Source: Devosia sp. (GTDB taxonomy: Bacteria > Pseudomonadota > Alphaproteobacteria > Rhizobiales > Devosiaceae). From it: a stretch of DNA of 64,000 bases. The notes beneath the pieces are model-generated. The model was not told the origin of the DNA and searched no databases. It worked only from the letters and a program-made list of their open reading frames with translations. Both the position numbers and the translations under genes were made by a program. The stretch is taken from the NCBI RefSeq assembly GCF_017307495.1, contig NZ_JAFKHE010000012.1:310001-374000 (forward strand), given 5' to 3'. Shown here one piece after another: positions 1 through 11,194 of this stretch. The first letter of the stretch is position 1. Every line of letters starts with the position of its first letter.

Positions 1-980
1 CCCAGCACCTTGAGCACGTCCGTCGCCTGGGCCGCGTGGTCCGGGTTGGCCACATCCCGCACGTGCAGGATCACATGCGCCTCCAGCACCTCTTCCAGCG
101 TGGCGCGGAACGCCGCGATCAGGTCGGTCGGTAGGTCCGAGACAAAGCCCACGGTGTCGGACAGCATGACCTCGCGGCCGTGCGGCAACGAGATCTTCCG
201 CACCGTGGTGTCAAGGGTTGCGAACAGCAGGTCCTTGGCGAACACCCCTGCCCCGGTCAGTGCGTTGAAAATGCTGGATTTCCCGGCGTTAGTATAGCCG
301 ACAAGCGCCACCACCTGGAACGGCACGGCATCGCGGCGCCCCTTCTGCTGGCCACGCGTTTGCCTCACCTTTTCAATGCGTTCCTCGAGCATCTTGATAC
401 GCTCTTGGAGCTGGCGCCGGTCGCTTTCCAGCTGCGTCTCGCCCGGGCCGCCCATGAAGCCGAAGCCGCCCGAGCCGCGCTGGCGCTCGAGGTGGGTCCA
501 GCTCCGGACCAGCCTGCTCTTCTGGTAGTTGAGGTGGGCGAGCTCGACCTGAAGCACGCCCTCCCGCGTCGCCGCGCGCTCGCCAAAGATCTCAAGAATC
601 AGGCCCGTGCGATCCAGGACCTTGGCACCCGTTTCCTTCTCAAGATTGCGCTGCTGGATCGGGTGCAGGGCCGCGTCAACGAGCAGAAGCTCGATCTTGC
701 CCTCGTCCACCCGCTTCGCAATCTCGTCGACGTGGCCGCCGCCAATGAAGGTCGCCGGCTTGACCTCCCGGACCTTGGCGATCTCCGAGAACACGATCTC
801 GACGTTGATCGCGCTCGCCAGCCCTTCAAACTCGGCCTTCCGGGCCTCGATCGAATGTGTAGTGGCGCGGCCCCGTACATCGGGCACGACCAAGCCGACA
901 CGGGTCGGCGCAGTACGCTGATCTATGAATGCCTGAGGGCCACCCTTTCGGGCGGCCTCATCGTCGAACTCGTCACTCAT
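1..980 (-). CDS. hflX: GTPase HflX (3' end cut by window edge)
   Basis: HflX is a ribosome-associated GTPase; in other bacteria it splits stalled or heat-damaged 70S ribosomes. The frame opens at the ATG at 980 (MSDEFDDEAARK) and leaves the window after 326 codons, so roughly the last quarter of a normal 430-470 residue protein is missing. Visible are the N-terminal HflX domain, the glycine-rich linker GGFGFMGGPGETQLE, a coiled-coil stretch (QLQERIKMLEERIEKV), G1 as GYTNAGKSS near residue 230 and G3 as DTVGF. The G4 NKxD motif lies outside. It starts 8 bases after hfq ends, so the two are surely co-transcribed. Confidence 0.95.
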   Translation of the reverse strand, partial: MSDEFDDEAARKGGPQAFIDQRTAPTRVGLVVPDVRGRATTHSIEARKAEFEGLASAINVEIVFSEIAKVREVKPATFIGGGHVDEIAKRVDEGKIELLLVDAALHPIQQRNLEKETGAKVLDRTGLILEIFGERAATREGVLQVELAHLNYQKSRLVRSWTHLERQRGSGGFGFMGGPGETQLESDRRQLQERIKMLEERIEKVRQTRGQQKGRRDAVPFQVVALVGYTNAGKSSIFNALTGAGVFAKDLLFATLDTTVRKISLPHGREVMLSDTVGFVSDLPTDLIAAFRATLEEVLEAHVILHVRDVANPDHAAQATDVLKVL

Positions 981-988
981 GGGCTACG

Positions 989-1237
989 TCAGTCCTCGCC
1001 GGTGTGTTCCGGATCGAACAACTGGATCGGAGCGCCCGGCATGATGGTCGAAATCGCGTGCTTATAGACCAGTTGCGACTGCGCATCGCGCCGCAGGAGC
1101 AGGCAGAAGTTGTCGAACCAAGTGATCACCCCCTGCAGCTTGACCCCGTTGACGAGAAAGATCGTTACCGGGACCTTCTGCTTACGAACGTGATTGAGAA
1201 ACGCGTCCTGGAGATTCTGAGTCTTTTCGCTGGGCAT
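989..1237 (-). CDS. hfq: RNA chaperone Hfq
   Basis: Hfq is a hexameric Sm-like protein that pairs small RNAs with mRNAs. The 82-residue product has Sm1 ([20 protein letters not shown]) and Sm2 ([12 protein letters not shown]) and a short acidic C-terminus. I chose the ATG giving [10 protein letters not shown] because it matches other alphaproteobacterial Hfq proteins and has AGAGG upstream; an in-frame ATG 18 bases earlier (MKRGQG) is possible but lacks a better site. It lies 162 bases downstream of ntrX and directly before hflX. The 162-base gap is long enough for its own promoter; CATAAT-like hexamers occur there but I could not assign one firmly. Confidence 0.97.
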   Translation of the reverse strand: MPSEKTQNLQDAFLNHVRKQKVPVTIFLVNGVKLQGVITWFDNFCLLLRRDAQSQLVYKHAISTIMPGAPIQLFDPEHTGED

Positions 1238-1399
1238 TCCCTGGCCTCTTTTCATGTGGGGGGCGCACTAGCTGCACCAGTCACCCATATAGTGGGCAGC
1301 AGTCGCCACCGCCACTGCCCCTACGCGCCTTCAGTCTCCCCTCGCGCAGAAATTATGGCACAGAAGATACCGAGTGCCTACCCGGCCAAGCAAGCCCCA

Positions 1400-2779
1400 C
1401 TAGAGGCCGAGAGACTTGATCTTTCGGTGAAGGGCGCTGCGCTCCATACCGACGAACTCGGCGGTCTTGGAGATGTTTCCGCCAAAGCGCTCGATCTGCG
1501 CCATAAGGTACTGGCGCTCGAACACCTCGCGCGCATCTCGCAGCGGCAGGCTCATCAGGTGCGCCGAGGAGTCGCTGTCACCGACCGTCGGCAGCACTTC
1601 GCCAATATCCGGCGGCAGCAGCGCGGCCGTGATCACTCCATCGGCCGGCGCCTGGTCCTTGACCAGGATCAGCAGCCGTTCGATCGAGTTGCGCAACTGC
1701 CGCGCATTGCCGGGCCAGTCCTGCGCCTGCAGTACGGCTACGGCGTCGTCACCAATCGACATGCTCCTCAGGTTGTGCAGGCGGCAAACCTGCTCGATGA
1801 ACGCATTGACCAGGGGCGGGATGTCCTCGCGCCGCTCCTTGAGCGGGGTCAGGTGCAGGGGCACGATCGACAGCCGGTGGAACAGGTCCGAACGGAACTG
1901 TCCCTGTTCGATCAGGGCAGCCACGTTCTGCGAGCTTGAAGAGATGATGCGCACATCGATCGGCACGGCCACGGCCCCGCCGACGCGGTTGAACTTGCTC
2001 TCGACCAGCGTGCGCAAGAGGGCTTGCTGCGCCGGCTGCGGCAGGGTGGCGACCTCCGAAAGGTAGAGCGTCCCGCCATGCGCCCGCTCGAGCGCGCCAA
2101 CCTCCGTCCGCAGGATACCGGTTTTCTCGCGGGTCTCGCGGCCGAAAAGTACAACCCCGACTTCATCGGGCGAATAGAGCGAGCAGTTGATCTCGACGAA
2201 CGGCGCCTCAGCTCGCGCGCTCTTCTGGTGGATCAGCCGCGCCGACAAGCCCTTGCCTGTACCCGAGGCCCCCGAAATGAAGATGCGCGAATTGGTCGGT
2301 GCCGACTTCTCGATCACAGCCTTGATCGCCTGAGTCGCCGGCGAGTTGCCCACGAGTTCGACTGTGTTGTTCGAACGTTCCCGGAGATCCGCGACCTCAT
2401 TCTTGAGGCGGGCCGCCTCCATGGCCCGTTGCGTGATCAGTAGCAGGCGGTCCACCTTGAAGGGCTTCTCGATGTAGTCATAGGCCCCACGCCGAATGGC
2501 GCTCACAGCCGTCTCGACGTTGCCATGCCCCGAGATCATCACCACCGGCATATCCGGGTGCTGGCTCTGGAACTCATCCAGCAGTTGCAGCCCGTCAAGC
2601 CGGCTGCCCTGCATCCATATATCGAGGAACACAAGGCTCGGCCGCCGCCTCGCGATTTCGTTGAGACCCGAATCGGCGTCGTGCGCCTGTCGGGTCTGGT
2701 AGCCCTCGTCCTCGAGGATGCCCGCGATCAGGTCGCGGATGTCATCCTCGTCATCGATGATCAGAATGTCGAGGGCCAT
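1400..2779 (-). CDS. ntrX: Nitrogen-regulation response regulator NtrX, with degenerate AAA+ motifs
   Basis: NtrX is the response regulator partner of NtrY. The 459 residues hold a receiver domain (acidic pair D9/D10, phospho-acceptor D53, K of IEKPF near 105), an AAA+ domain (GASGTGKG at 170-177) and a Fis-type helix-turn-helix at the C-terminus (NISKTAEFVGMERSALHRKI). Two features needed to drive sigma54 polymerase are absent: the GAFTGA loop is replaced by REKTGILRTE around 217-226, and the Walker B Asp is Ser241 (LYLSEV). The FRSDLFHRL segment resembling the arginine-finger region remains. Its ATG shares one base with the ntrY stop (TGATG), so the pair is translationally coupled. Confidence 0.95.
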   Translation of the reverse strand: MALDILIIDDEDDIRDLIAGILEDEGYQTRQAHDADSGLNEIARRRPSLVFLDIWMQGSRLDGLQLLDEFQSQHPDMPVVMISGHGNVETAVSAIRRGAYDYIEKPFKVDRLLLITQRAMEAARLKNEVADLRERSNNTVELVGNSPATQAIKAVIEKSAPTNSRIFISGASGTGKGLSARLIHQKSARAEAPFVEINCSLYSPDEVGVVLFGRETREKTGILRTEVGALERAHGGTLYLSEVATLPQPAQQALLRTLVESKFNRVGGAVAVPIDVRIISSSSQNVAALIEQGQFRSDLFHRLSIVPLHLTPLKERREDIPPLVNAFIEQVCRLHNLRSMSIGDDAVAVLQAQDWPGNARQLRNSIERLLILVKDQAPADGVITAALLPPDIGEVLPTVGDSDSSAHLMSLPLRDAREVFERQYLMAQIERFGGNISKTAEFVGMERSALHRKIKSLGL

Positions 2780-5172
2780 CAGGTATTGTCGACCGCTTGC
2801 AATTGCGGCTCCTCTTGCTGTCCGCTGTCAGGTTTTGCCCCACCCGCTGCGTCATCAGTCACTTGGGTTGCAGCCCGCTGCTCCGCAACCACCTGAGGAG
2901 CTGCTGGCTCCTCTTCGTCCGCCTCCCCTGGCCGCTTGAGCGGCAGGGTGAAGGTGAAGCAGGCGCCGACGCGCCCGTTATCGTCCGGCTCGGCATCGAT
3001 CAGGTCGACCTTGCCGCCATGCTGTTCGATGATCTTTGCGACGATCGCAAGGCCTAGACCCGTGCCCTTCTCGCGAGTGGTCACGTAGGGCTCCAACAAC
3101 CGGTTTCGGTTCTCCTTCGGCCAGCCCTTGCCATTGTCGGACACCGAGATTCGTACCATCTCGCGCTCCGGAGCAGCAGCCACTGTGATCATCGGGCTAC
3201 GGATCGCCTCAAGCCCTGCCCCCTCGATCGCCTCCACCGCGTTCTTGATGAGGTTGGTCAGCACCTGGCTGATCAGCCGATTGTCGAACCACGCGATGAC
3301 CGGGTCATCCGGCAGCTCCATCCTGATCTGCACTTCCGGCAGCCGCACGCTTTCGAGGAACACCGCCTGGCGGATTGAATCCGTCAGATTCCCCTTTTCC
3401 AGCCTCGCTTCCGGCATCCGCGCGAACGAGGAGAACTCGTCCACCATCCTGCCGATATCACCTACCTGCCGGATGATCGTGTTCACGCACTTGTCGAACA
3501 CGTCGAAATCGTCGGCAAGCTTGCTGGCATACCGCCGCCTCAGGCGCTCGGCGCTGAGCTGGATCGGGGTAAGCGGATTCTTGATCTCGTGCGCAATACG
3601 CCGGGCAACGTCTGCCCAGGCCCCGGTACGTTGCGCCGACAGCAGATCGGTAATGTCGTCGAGCGTGACCACGAAGCCCTTGCTCTCGGTCATCGCCCCC
3701 TCGCGCGTCAGTTGCACCTGATAGGTGCGATAGTCGGGACCAGAGCCGATCTCGATCTGGTCGCGGATCGTGCCACGGCGGGCGGATTTGGCACGATCGA
3801 TGACCGGGCCCAATGCGGGAATGACCTCGTCAATTCTCTTCCCTACCAGCGAGATCTCGCTCGCGCCCACCATCTCGGCCGCCCTGAGGTTGACCAGCGT
3901 GATCGCACCGAACGGATCGAGGCCCACGATGCCGGCCGAGACGCCCTCCACCACCGCCTCGGTAAACTGCCGACGCTTCTCGTTGGTTTCATTGGCTTCG
4001 ACAAGCGCTACACGCTGCGTCTTCAGCTGCTGCGTCATCGTGTTGAAGCGGTTGCTGAGGTCGCGCAGATCGCCCCTGCCCTCCTGCACCGGAACGCGCA
4101 CGTCGAGGTCACCCTCCGACACCCGACTGGAGGCAATCATCAGGTTCCGTATCGGATCGACAAAGCGATTGGCGAGCGCAATGCCGATCCAGACCGCCGC
4201 GAGCAGCAGCACGAGCGCCATGCCGATGTACATGAGCGTGAAGGTGATCTGGAAGACCAGACGATTGCTCTCGTAGTTCCGGTATTCCGTGATGTTCTGG
4301 TCCGTGAGCCGGGTGAACTCGAGGACCTCCGGATCCACTGGTCGGGCTACGAACAGGTAGGTGTTGTCGTACCCTCGCAGCTTTACCACCGACCCGACGA
4401 GGTTGGTCCGCCCCGGCGCAATCTCGGTCGGGCGCCCCTCGACAACGCCCTGCGTAAGCCCGGGCGGGACGCGTGGCGCTGTACCGGGCGCATTGATCTG
4501 GGCCTTCATCAGCGTATCGCCGTCAGCCGAGATCAGCGAGGTAAATGGCAGCGACCGGGTCACAGCGAGCGCCGTGAGGATGCGCTGGAACTTCACCCGG
4601 TCCGTCTCAAACGTCCCGCGCGCCTGCTCGAGTTCGTTGGCGACCCAGATGATGTCATCGCGCAAGACCTGCGAATGCTCGAGCATGTAGGAACGCGCCA
4701 CAAGTCGCGAGCTCTCGACCATGGTTCGGGTGCGCTCCGAGAACCACTGGTCGAGCCCCTGGTTCAGCGAGATCATCGCGACAACAGCAACGAGCAGCGC
4801 CGGCACGGCAGCCACCACGGCGAACATCGCCACCATGCGGACCTGTAGGCCGGCACCCGGCTGGCCGCGCAGGCGAGCCTGAGTTAGCAACGTCGCCTCT
4901 GTCAGGACCAGCGCAACCACCGACAGCACCAGCAGGCCGTTGACGATCCAGATGATCGTCCAGACCTCGGGGGTCGGCTCAATGTCCGTCGCTCCTGTCA
5001 TGATCAGGAACGAGCCGGATGAAACGAACACCGACAGAAGCACGATGATCAGACCGATCGTGCGGATCGTCCTACGTCCCATGTCGCCGAACAGCACGGG
5101 CCGCGTCCGCACCGGGGCGGGCGCTCGGGTAGCCTCAGGCAGTACGTCGCTTGCGAGCGTTGCGTCGTGCAT
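2779..5172 (-). CDS. ntrY: Nitrogen-regulation sensor histidine kinase NtrY
   Basis: Membrane sensor kinase that phosphorylates NtrX and, in some alphaproteobacteria, responds to redox as well as nitrogen. The 797 residues contain hydrophobic segments at about 36-60, 72-95, 112-136 and 310-336, a periplasmic loop between the last two, HAMP at about 337-390, PAS at about 400-505, the phospho-accepting H528 in [13 protein letters not shown] and an HATPase domain ending with the G box TREKGTGLGLA near 700. From about 748 an acidic, Ala/Gln-rich tail of about 50 residues follows. It begins 157 bases after ntrC stops, so a separate ntrYX promoter is possible, but I found no convincing sigma54 site. 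Confidence 0.97.
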   Translation of the reverse strand: MHDATLASDVLPEATRAPAPVRTRPVLFGDMGRRTIRTIGLIIVLLSVFVSSGSFLIMTGATDIEPTPEVWTIIWIVNGLLVLSVVALVLTEATLLTQARLRGQPGAGLQVRMVAMFAVVAAVPALLVAVVAMISLNQGLDQWFSERTRTMVESSRLVARSYMLEHSQVLRDDIIWVANELEQARGTFETDRVKFQRILTALAVTRSLPFTSLISADGDTLMKAQINAPGTAPRVPPGLTQGVVEGRPTEIAPGRTNLVGSVVKLRGYDNTYLFVARPVDPEVLEFTRLTDQNITEYRNYESNRLVFQITFTLMYIGMALVLLLAAVWIGIALANRFVDPIRNLMIASSRVSEGDLDVRVPVQEGRGDLRDLSNRFNTMTQQLKTQRVALVEANETNEKRRQFTEAVVEGVSAGIVGLDPFGAITLVNLRAAEMVGASEISLVGKRIDEVIPALGPVIDRAKSARRGTIRDQIEIGSGPDYRTYQVQLTREGAMTESKGFVVTLDDITDLLSAQRTGAWADVARRIAHEIKNPLTPIQLSAERLRRRYASKLADDFDVFDKCVNTIIRQVGDIGRMVDEFSSFARMPEARLEKGNLTDSIRQAVFLESVRLPEVQIRMELPDDPVIAWFDNRLISQVLTNLIKNAVEAIEGAGLEAIRSPMITVAAAPEREMVRISVSDNGKGWPKENRNRLLEPYVTTREKGTGLGLAIVAKIIEQHGGKVDLIDAEPDDNGRVGACFTFTLPLKRPGEADEEEPAAPQVVAEQRAATQVTDDAAGGAKPDSGQQEEPQLQAVDNT

Positions 5173-5329
5173 CCAGTAGCCGCTATCGGGGACTCATCGC
5201 AGGCCGTAGCCGCGTGAGACCCTTCAATCCAATTGGTGCAAAAATGTGACACCCGAGGAAGATGCCGTGAATACCTTCCCTAGGCTCATAGATGCAAATT
5301 GGCAACAGGCCCTGGAGTCGATGTGATGT

Positions 5330-6774
<1,445 letters not shown>

Positions 6775-6778
<4 letters not shown>

Positions 6779-7907
6779 TTGGCCTGAACCTCTTCGGACT
6801 CGGTCTCGATCAGGGTCGCCTTGGGGGCGACCGGCAACAGGATGCGGAAACGCGTGCGGCCGGGCCTGCTGTCCATGTCGACCACCCCGCCGTGATCACC
6901 GACGATCTTGGCGACGAGTGCCAGACCCAAGCCGGAGCCCGACGGCTTCGTGGTTACGAAGGGATCGAACAGGATCGGCATGATGTCCGGCGGGACGCCC
7001 GGGCCGTTGTCCTCGATGACGATCTCGATGGGCAGAGAAATGCGCTCCGCGACGCCCTGCACGGAGATACGGATGCCGGGACGAAATGCAGTCGAGAACC
7101 GGATCTCTGGTTTCGACGTCCGCTCAATAGCTTCAGCTGCGTTCTTCACAAGGTTCAGGAACACCTGAATCAGTTGGTCCCTGTTGCCGGCCACCGGCGG
7201 CAGCGACGGATCATATTCCTCGTGGAAGGTGATGCCCTTTGCCACCCCGTTCCTGGCCAGCAGCTTCACCCGGTCGAGCACGACGTGGATGTTGATCGGC
7301 TCGGGTTCCATCGGCCGATCATCGCCAAAGACCTCGACGCGGTCGATCAGGTCAACGATCCGGTCGACCTCGTCGCGCACCAGCCGCGCGAGCGGCAGCT
7401 CGTCGTGCGTGACGCTCTGCTCCAGCAGTTGCGCCGCACCGCGAATGCCGGACAGCGGGTTCTTGATCTCGTGTGCCAACATAGCGGCAAGGCCGGTCAC
7501 CGAGCGGGCGGCACCGCGGCTGACCAGTTGCCGATCGATCTTGTCGGCCATCGTCCTCTCCTGGAACAGCAGCGCGATGCGGCCATCGGAATCCGAGAGC
7601 GGGGAGGCGAACACATCGACGATCCGATCGTCGCTACCGTCAGCGAAGCGCGACGAACCAACCCGAACACGATATTCGGTCATCGGAGCGCGCCGCTCCG
7701 CAACGGCCTGAATGAGCCCCAGTATGGGCGAACCGAAGGCGATGAGGTCGTCGAGCCGCTGACGTGTCAGCACGCTGAGCGAAGCGCCGAAGAACGCCTC
7801 GGCGGCATAGTTGACGAAGACGATGCTGTGGTCTTCACCACAAACCAGGATCGGTTGCGGCAGCGCCTGCAGGACGGCGGTGCTGAGCGCCGGTGACGGC
7901 TGCTTGC

Positions 7908-7911
<4 letters not shown>
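6775..7911 (-). CDS. ntrB: Nitrogen-regulation histidine kinase NtrB
   Basis: Soluble two-component kinase/phosphatase (GlnL/NR-II) for NtrC, normally controlled by PII proteins. The 378 residues comprise an N-terminal PAS domain (about 10-125), the HisKA dimerisation domain with H147 in [19 protein letters not shown], and HATPase with N box ([10 protein letters not shown]) and G boxes ([19 protein letters not shown]). There is no membrane segment, as expected for NtrB and unlike NtrY. It overlaps dusB upstream and ntrC downstream by 4 bases each (ATGA both times), so all three are read from one message. Confidence 0.98.
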
Positions 7912-8909
<998 letters not shown>

Positions 8910-8948
8910 TCCCTGCCCCAGATTTGCTCATTTCCAGGAAATGCCCGC

Positions 8949-8976
8949 AGAATAGTCAAAAACCTGTCGCGTGCAA
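8949..8976 (-). promoter_or_regulatory. Sigma70-type promoter of the dusB-ntr operon
   Basis: Read on the minus strand, TTGCAC (8976-8971) and TATTCT (8954-8949) are separated by 16 bases. Transcription would start near 8942, giving a leader of about 33 bases before the TTG of dusB. I see no GG-N10-GC sigma54 promoter and no clear NtrC dyad here, so expression looks constitutive rather than autoregulated. This is pattern matching only. Confidence 0.5.
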
Positions 8977-9080
8977 CCGCCGAATGCGGTCCAGAGTCGC
9001 TGGAAAGCAGCCGCCTCTTGCTGTGCCGGAAAGCCGCCGATAGAGCTTGCCCCGCACTAAGAAGCCCGTGTGAAACGACA

Positions 9081-10277
9081 ATGACAGGTCAGCGCAGCAT
9101 CGCCGTAGTCGTGGTTGCCGCAGGCCGCGGCGAACGCGCCACGGCGAACGGAGACCCAAGCCCGAAGCAGTACCGCAAGCTCCAGGGCAAACCGGTTCTG
9201 CAACGGACCATAGAGGCATTTCTGGCCCAGCCTGAGGTGGACTGGGTAGTGCCCGTGATACATAGCGGCCATGCAGCACTCTATGGTGCATTGAAGCTCG
9301 AGGGCGGTGAACGCCTGCTACCGCCGGTCACTGGCGGCGCCAATCGCCAGGCTTCTGTCCTTGCCGGCCTGACATCCCTGAGCCCGCGGCGTCCGGATCT
9401 TGTTCTGATTCATGATGCGGCGCGTCCCCTCGTTTCGCCGGAGGTGATCAGCGACGTTGTCGATGCGCTGGCATCGAGCGACGCCGCGTTGCCCGTCGTG
9501 CCCGTGACCGACACGATCAAGCGTTCCGCAGACGGCCGTACCGTCGCCGCGACCGAGGATCGCAACACGTTGTTCGCCGCTCAGACACCGCAAGGCTTCC
9601 GCTTTCCCCAGATCCTCAGTGCCCACCTGCGTGCCGGACGCGTCCCGCGCGAGTTCACCGATGATGCGGCGATCGCCGAGTGGGCGGGCCTCACCGTCGC
9701 GCTGACGCCCGGCAGCACCCGCAACATCAAGATCACCCATTCCGAAGACTTTGCCCGGGCGGAACGCCTGCTGGGCGGGGAGAAAAGCATGGAAACCAGG
9801 GTCGGCAGCGGCTTCGACGTCCACGCCTTCGAGGCTGGCAACTCCGTATGGCTAGGCGGCGTCGAGATAGCCCACACGCACAAACTCAAGGGCCATTCCG
9901 ATGCCGACGTTGCCCTGCACGCCCTGACCGACGCCATCTACGGCGCGCTCGGCGAAGGCGACATCGGCAAACACTTTCCACCTTCCGATCCACAGTGGAA
10001 AGACGCTGCGTCCTCAATCTTCCTCAAGCACGCTGCCGACCTGATCGCCGACCGCGGCGGCCGCATCGTGAACCTCGACCTGACCATCGTCTGCGAGGCA
10101 CCGCGCATCGGTCCGCACGTGGAGACGATGAAGGCGGCCATCGCAGGCGTCTGTGGGATCACGTCGGGGCGCGTGGCGATCAAGGCCACGACCAGCGAGG
10201 AACTCGGCTTCACCGGCCGGCGCGAAGGTATCGTTGCGATGGCGACCGCCAGCGTCGAACTCCCGCGGGAGGACTAG
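9081..10277 (+). CDS. ispDF: Bifunctional IspD/IspF isoprenoid enzyme
   Basis: Fused enzyme of the non-mevalonate (MEP) isoprenoid pathway. Residues 1-235 form 2-C-methyl-D-erythritol 4-phosphate cytidylyltransferase (AVVVVAAGRGERA nucleotide loop, IHDAARPLV, TPQGFRF). Residues 237-398 form 2-C-methyl-D-erythritol 2,4-cyclodiphosphate synthase (GSGFDVHAF metal site, GHSDADVALHALTDAI, GDIGKHFP). The fusion is typical of alphaproteobacteria. I placed the start at the ATG giving MTGQRSIAVV, where homology begins; an ATG-less extension upstream is open but unlike the family. It is divergent from dusB; a weak TTGCTG-N17-TAGAGC promoter lies at 9018-9046. The next gene begins immediately after its TAG stop. 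Confidence 0.97.
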   Translation: MTGQRSIAVVVVAAGRGERATANGDPSPKQYRKLQGKPVLQRTIEAFLAQPEVDWVVPVIHSGHAALYGALKLEGGERLLPPVTGGANRQASVLAGLTSLSPRRPDLVLIHDAARPLVSPEVISDVVDALASSDAALPVVPVTDTIKRSADGRTVAATEDRNTLFAAQTPQGFRFPQILSAHLRAGRVPREFTDDAAIAEWAGLTVALTPGSTRNIKITHSEDFARAERLLGGEKSMETRVGSGFDVHAFEAGNSVWLGGVEIAHTHKLKGHSDADVALHALTDAIYGALGEGDIGKHFPPSDPQWKDAASSIFLKHAADLIADRGGRIVNLDLTIVCEAPRIGPHVETMKAAIAGVCGITSGRVAIKATTSEELGFTGRREGIVAMATASVELPRED

Positions 10278-10766
10278 ATGAAGCTGCCCGATGACGTCGC
10301 CTCCCTCGCCAAGGACACCATAGCGGCGCTGAAGTCGGCGGGCATGACTATCGCCACTGCAGAAAGTTGCACGGGCGGTCTCATCGCCGGCGCGCTCACG
10401 TCGGTGTCCGGCTCGTCCGACGTCGTCTATGGCGGCTTCGTCACCTACGCCAATGAGGCCAAGATCAGCATGATTGGCGTGCCCTTCGGCCTCCTTCGGC
10501 AGTACGGCGCTGTCTCCGAGGAGGTCGCCATGGCGATGGCCGACGGAGCCCTCGCCGCCGCCGGCACGCATATCGCCGTGGCCGTCACCGGCATCGCCGG
10601 CCCCAATGGCGGCAGCGCGGAGAAGCCGGTTGGCCTGGTGCATTTTGCCGTCGCCACCGAGGACGGCACGACCCATCTGCGGAAGGTCTTCCCCGGCAGC
10701 CGCGACGAAGTCCGCCAGGCCACCGTCATTCAGGCCCTCAAGCTCGTGCTGAAGGCGATCGGCTAG
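10278..10766 (+). CDS. CinA C-terminal-domain nicotinamide-nucleotide amidase
   Basis: The 162-residue protein is the stand-alone CinA C-terminal domain, which in characterised members (PncC) deamidates nicotinamide mononucleotide to recycle NAD. Landmarks are the active-site segment ATAESCTGGLIAG near residue 28, YGGFVTYANEAK, and TGIAGPNGGSAEKPVG near 110. The N-terminal molybdopterin-like half of full CinA is absent, which is normal for this short form. The ATG abuts the ispDF stop with no intervening base. Its 3' end overlaps the convergent coq10-like gene by 4 bases, so no terminator fits between them. Confidence 0.92.
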   Translation: MKLPDDVASLAKDTIAALKSAGMTIATAESCTGGLIAGALTSVSGSSDVVYGGFVTYANEAKISMIGVPFGLLRQYGAVSEEVAMAMADGALAAAGTHIAVAVTGIAGPNGGSAEKPVGLVHFAVATEDGTTHLRKVFPGSRDEVRQATVIQALKLVLKAIG

Positions 10767-11194
10767 CCAAAGCGCCGATCCGCCTCGTCCTCGAACGCAT
10801 CGATGATCTCGTCCTGCTTGGCGGCGAAGGCCGGCTCGGCCACGGCCGCGATCAACGGATTGGAAATCTTGAAGTCGATGTCGAAGCGGATGCGGGACCC
10901 CTCACCTTCCGGAGTGATCGTCCACTTGCTGTCGAGATAGGCGAACGGTCCGTCGGTCGCCTTGGCGGTGACGGTCATGGCCTGCGGATCGGCGACGACG
11001 CGGCTGGTGTAGGCCTGCGTGATCGGCCCGAAGCTGATGGTCATGCGCGCCAGAAGCCCCCCCGCCGCATCATCGCGCACGTCCATTGATTTGCAGTTGG
11101 GAATGAAGCGCGGGTAGCTCTCCAGGTCCGAAATCAGATCGAACATGCGCTGCGGCAGGTGGGGGGAGTGTCGTTCGATGAAAAGGTCAGGCAT
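10763..11194 (-). CDS. Coq10/START-family ubiquinone-binding protein (RatA-like name)
   Basis: A 143-residue single-domain START/polyketide-cyclase fold protein of the Coq10 type, thought to bind or deliver ubiquinone in the respiratory membrane. The N-terminal [20 protein letters not shown] and the helix [20 protein letters not shown] are family hallmarks. Databases often call this group RatA toxin after the E. coli protein, but there is no RatB partner here and the lipA neighbourhood fits respiration. It overlaps the lipA 3' end by 8 bases, so it is the last gene of the pdh-lipA run. Confidence 0.88.
   Translation of the reverse strand: MPDLFIERHSPHLPQRMFDLISDLESYPRFIPNCKSMDVRDDAAGGLLARMTISFGPITQAYTSRVVADPQAMTVTAKATDGPFAYLDSKWTITPEGEGSRIRFDIDFKISNPLIAAVAEPAFAAKQDEIIDAFEDEADRRFG

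Noticed and set aside
5173..5329. A possible sigma54 promoter or NtrC site upstream of ntrY
   Set aside because: The best match (GTCAC then TTGCA) lacks the -24 GG and is one base short in spacing; the TGCACC half-site has no proper GGTGCA partner in the NtrC orientation.
10763..11194. RatA ribosome-association toxin
   Set aside because: The protein is of the Coq10/START type and no RatB-like partner is adjacent; the respiratory and lipoate context fits ubiquinone binding better.
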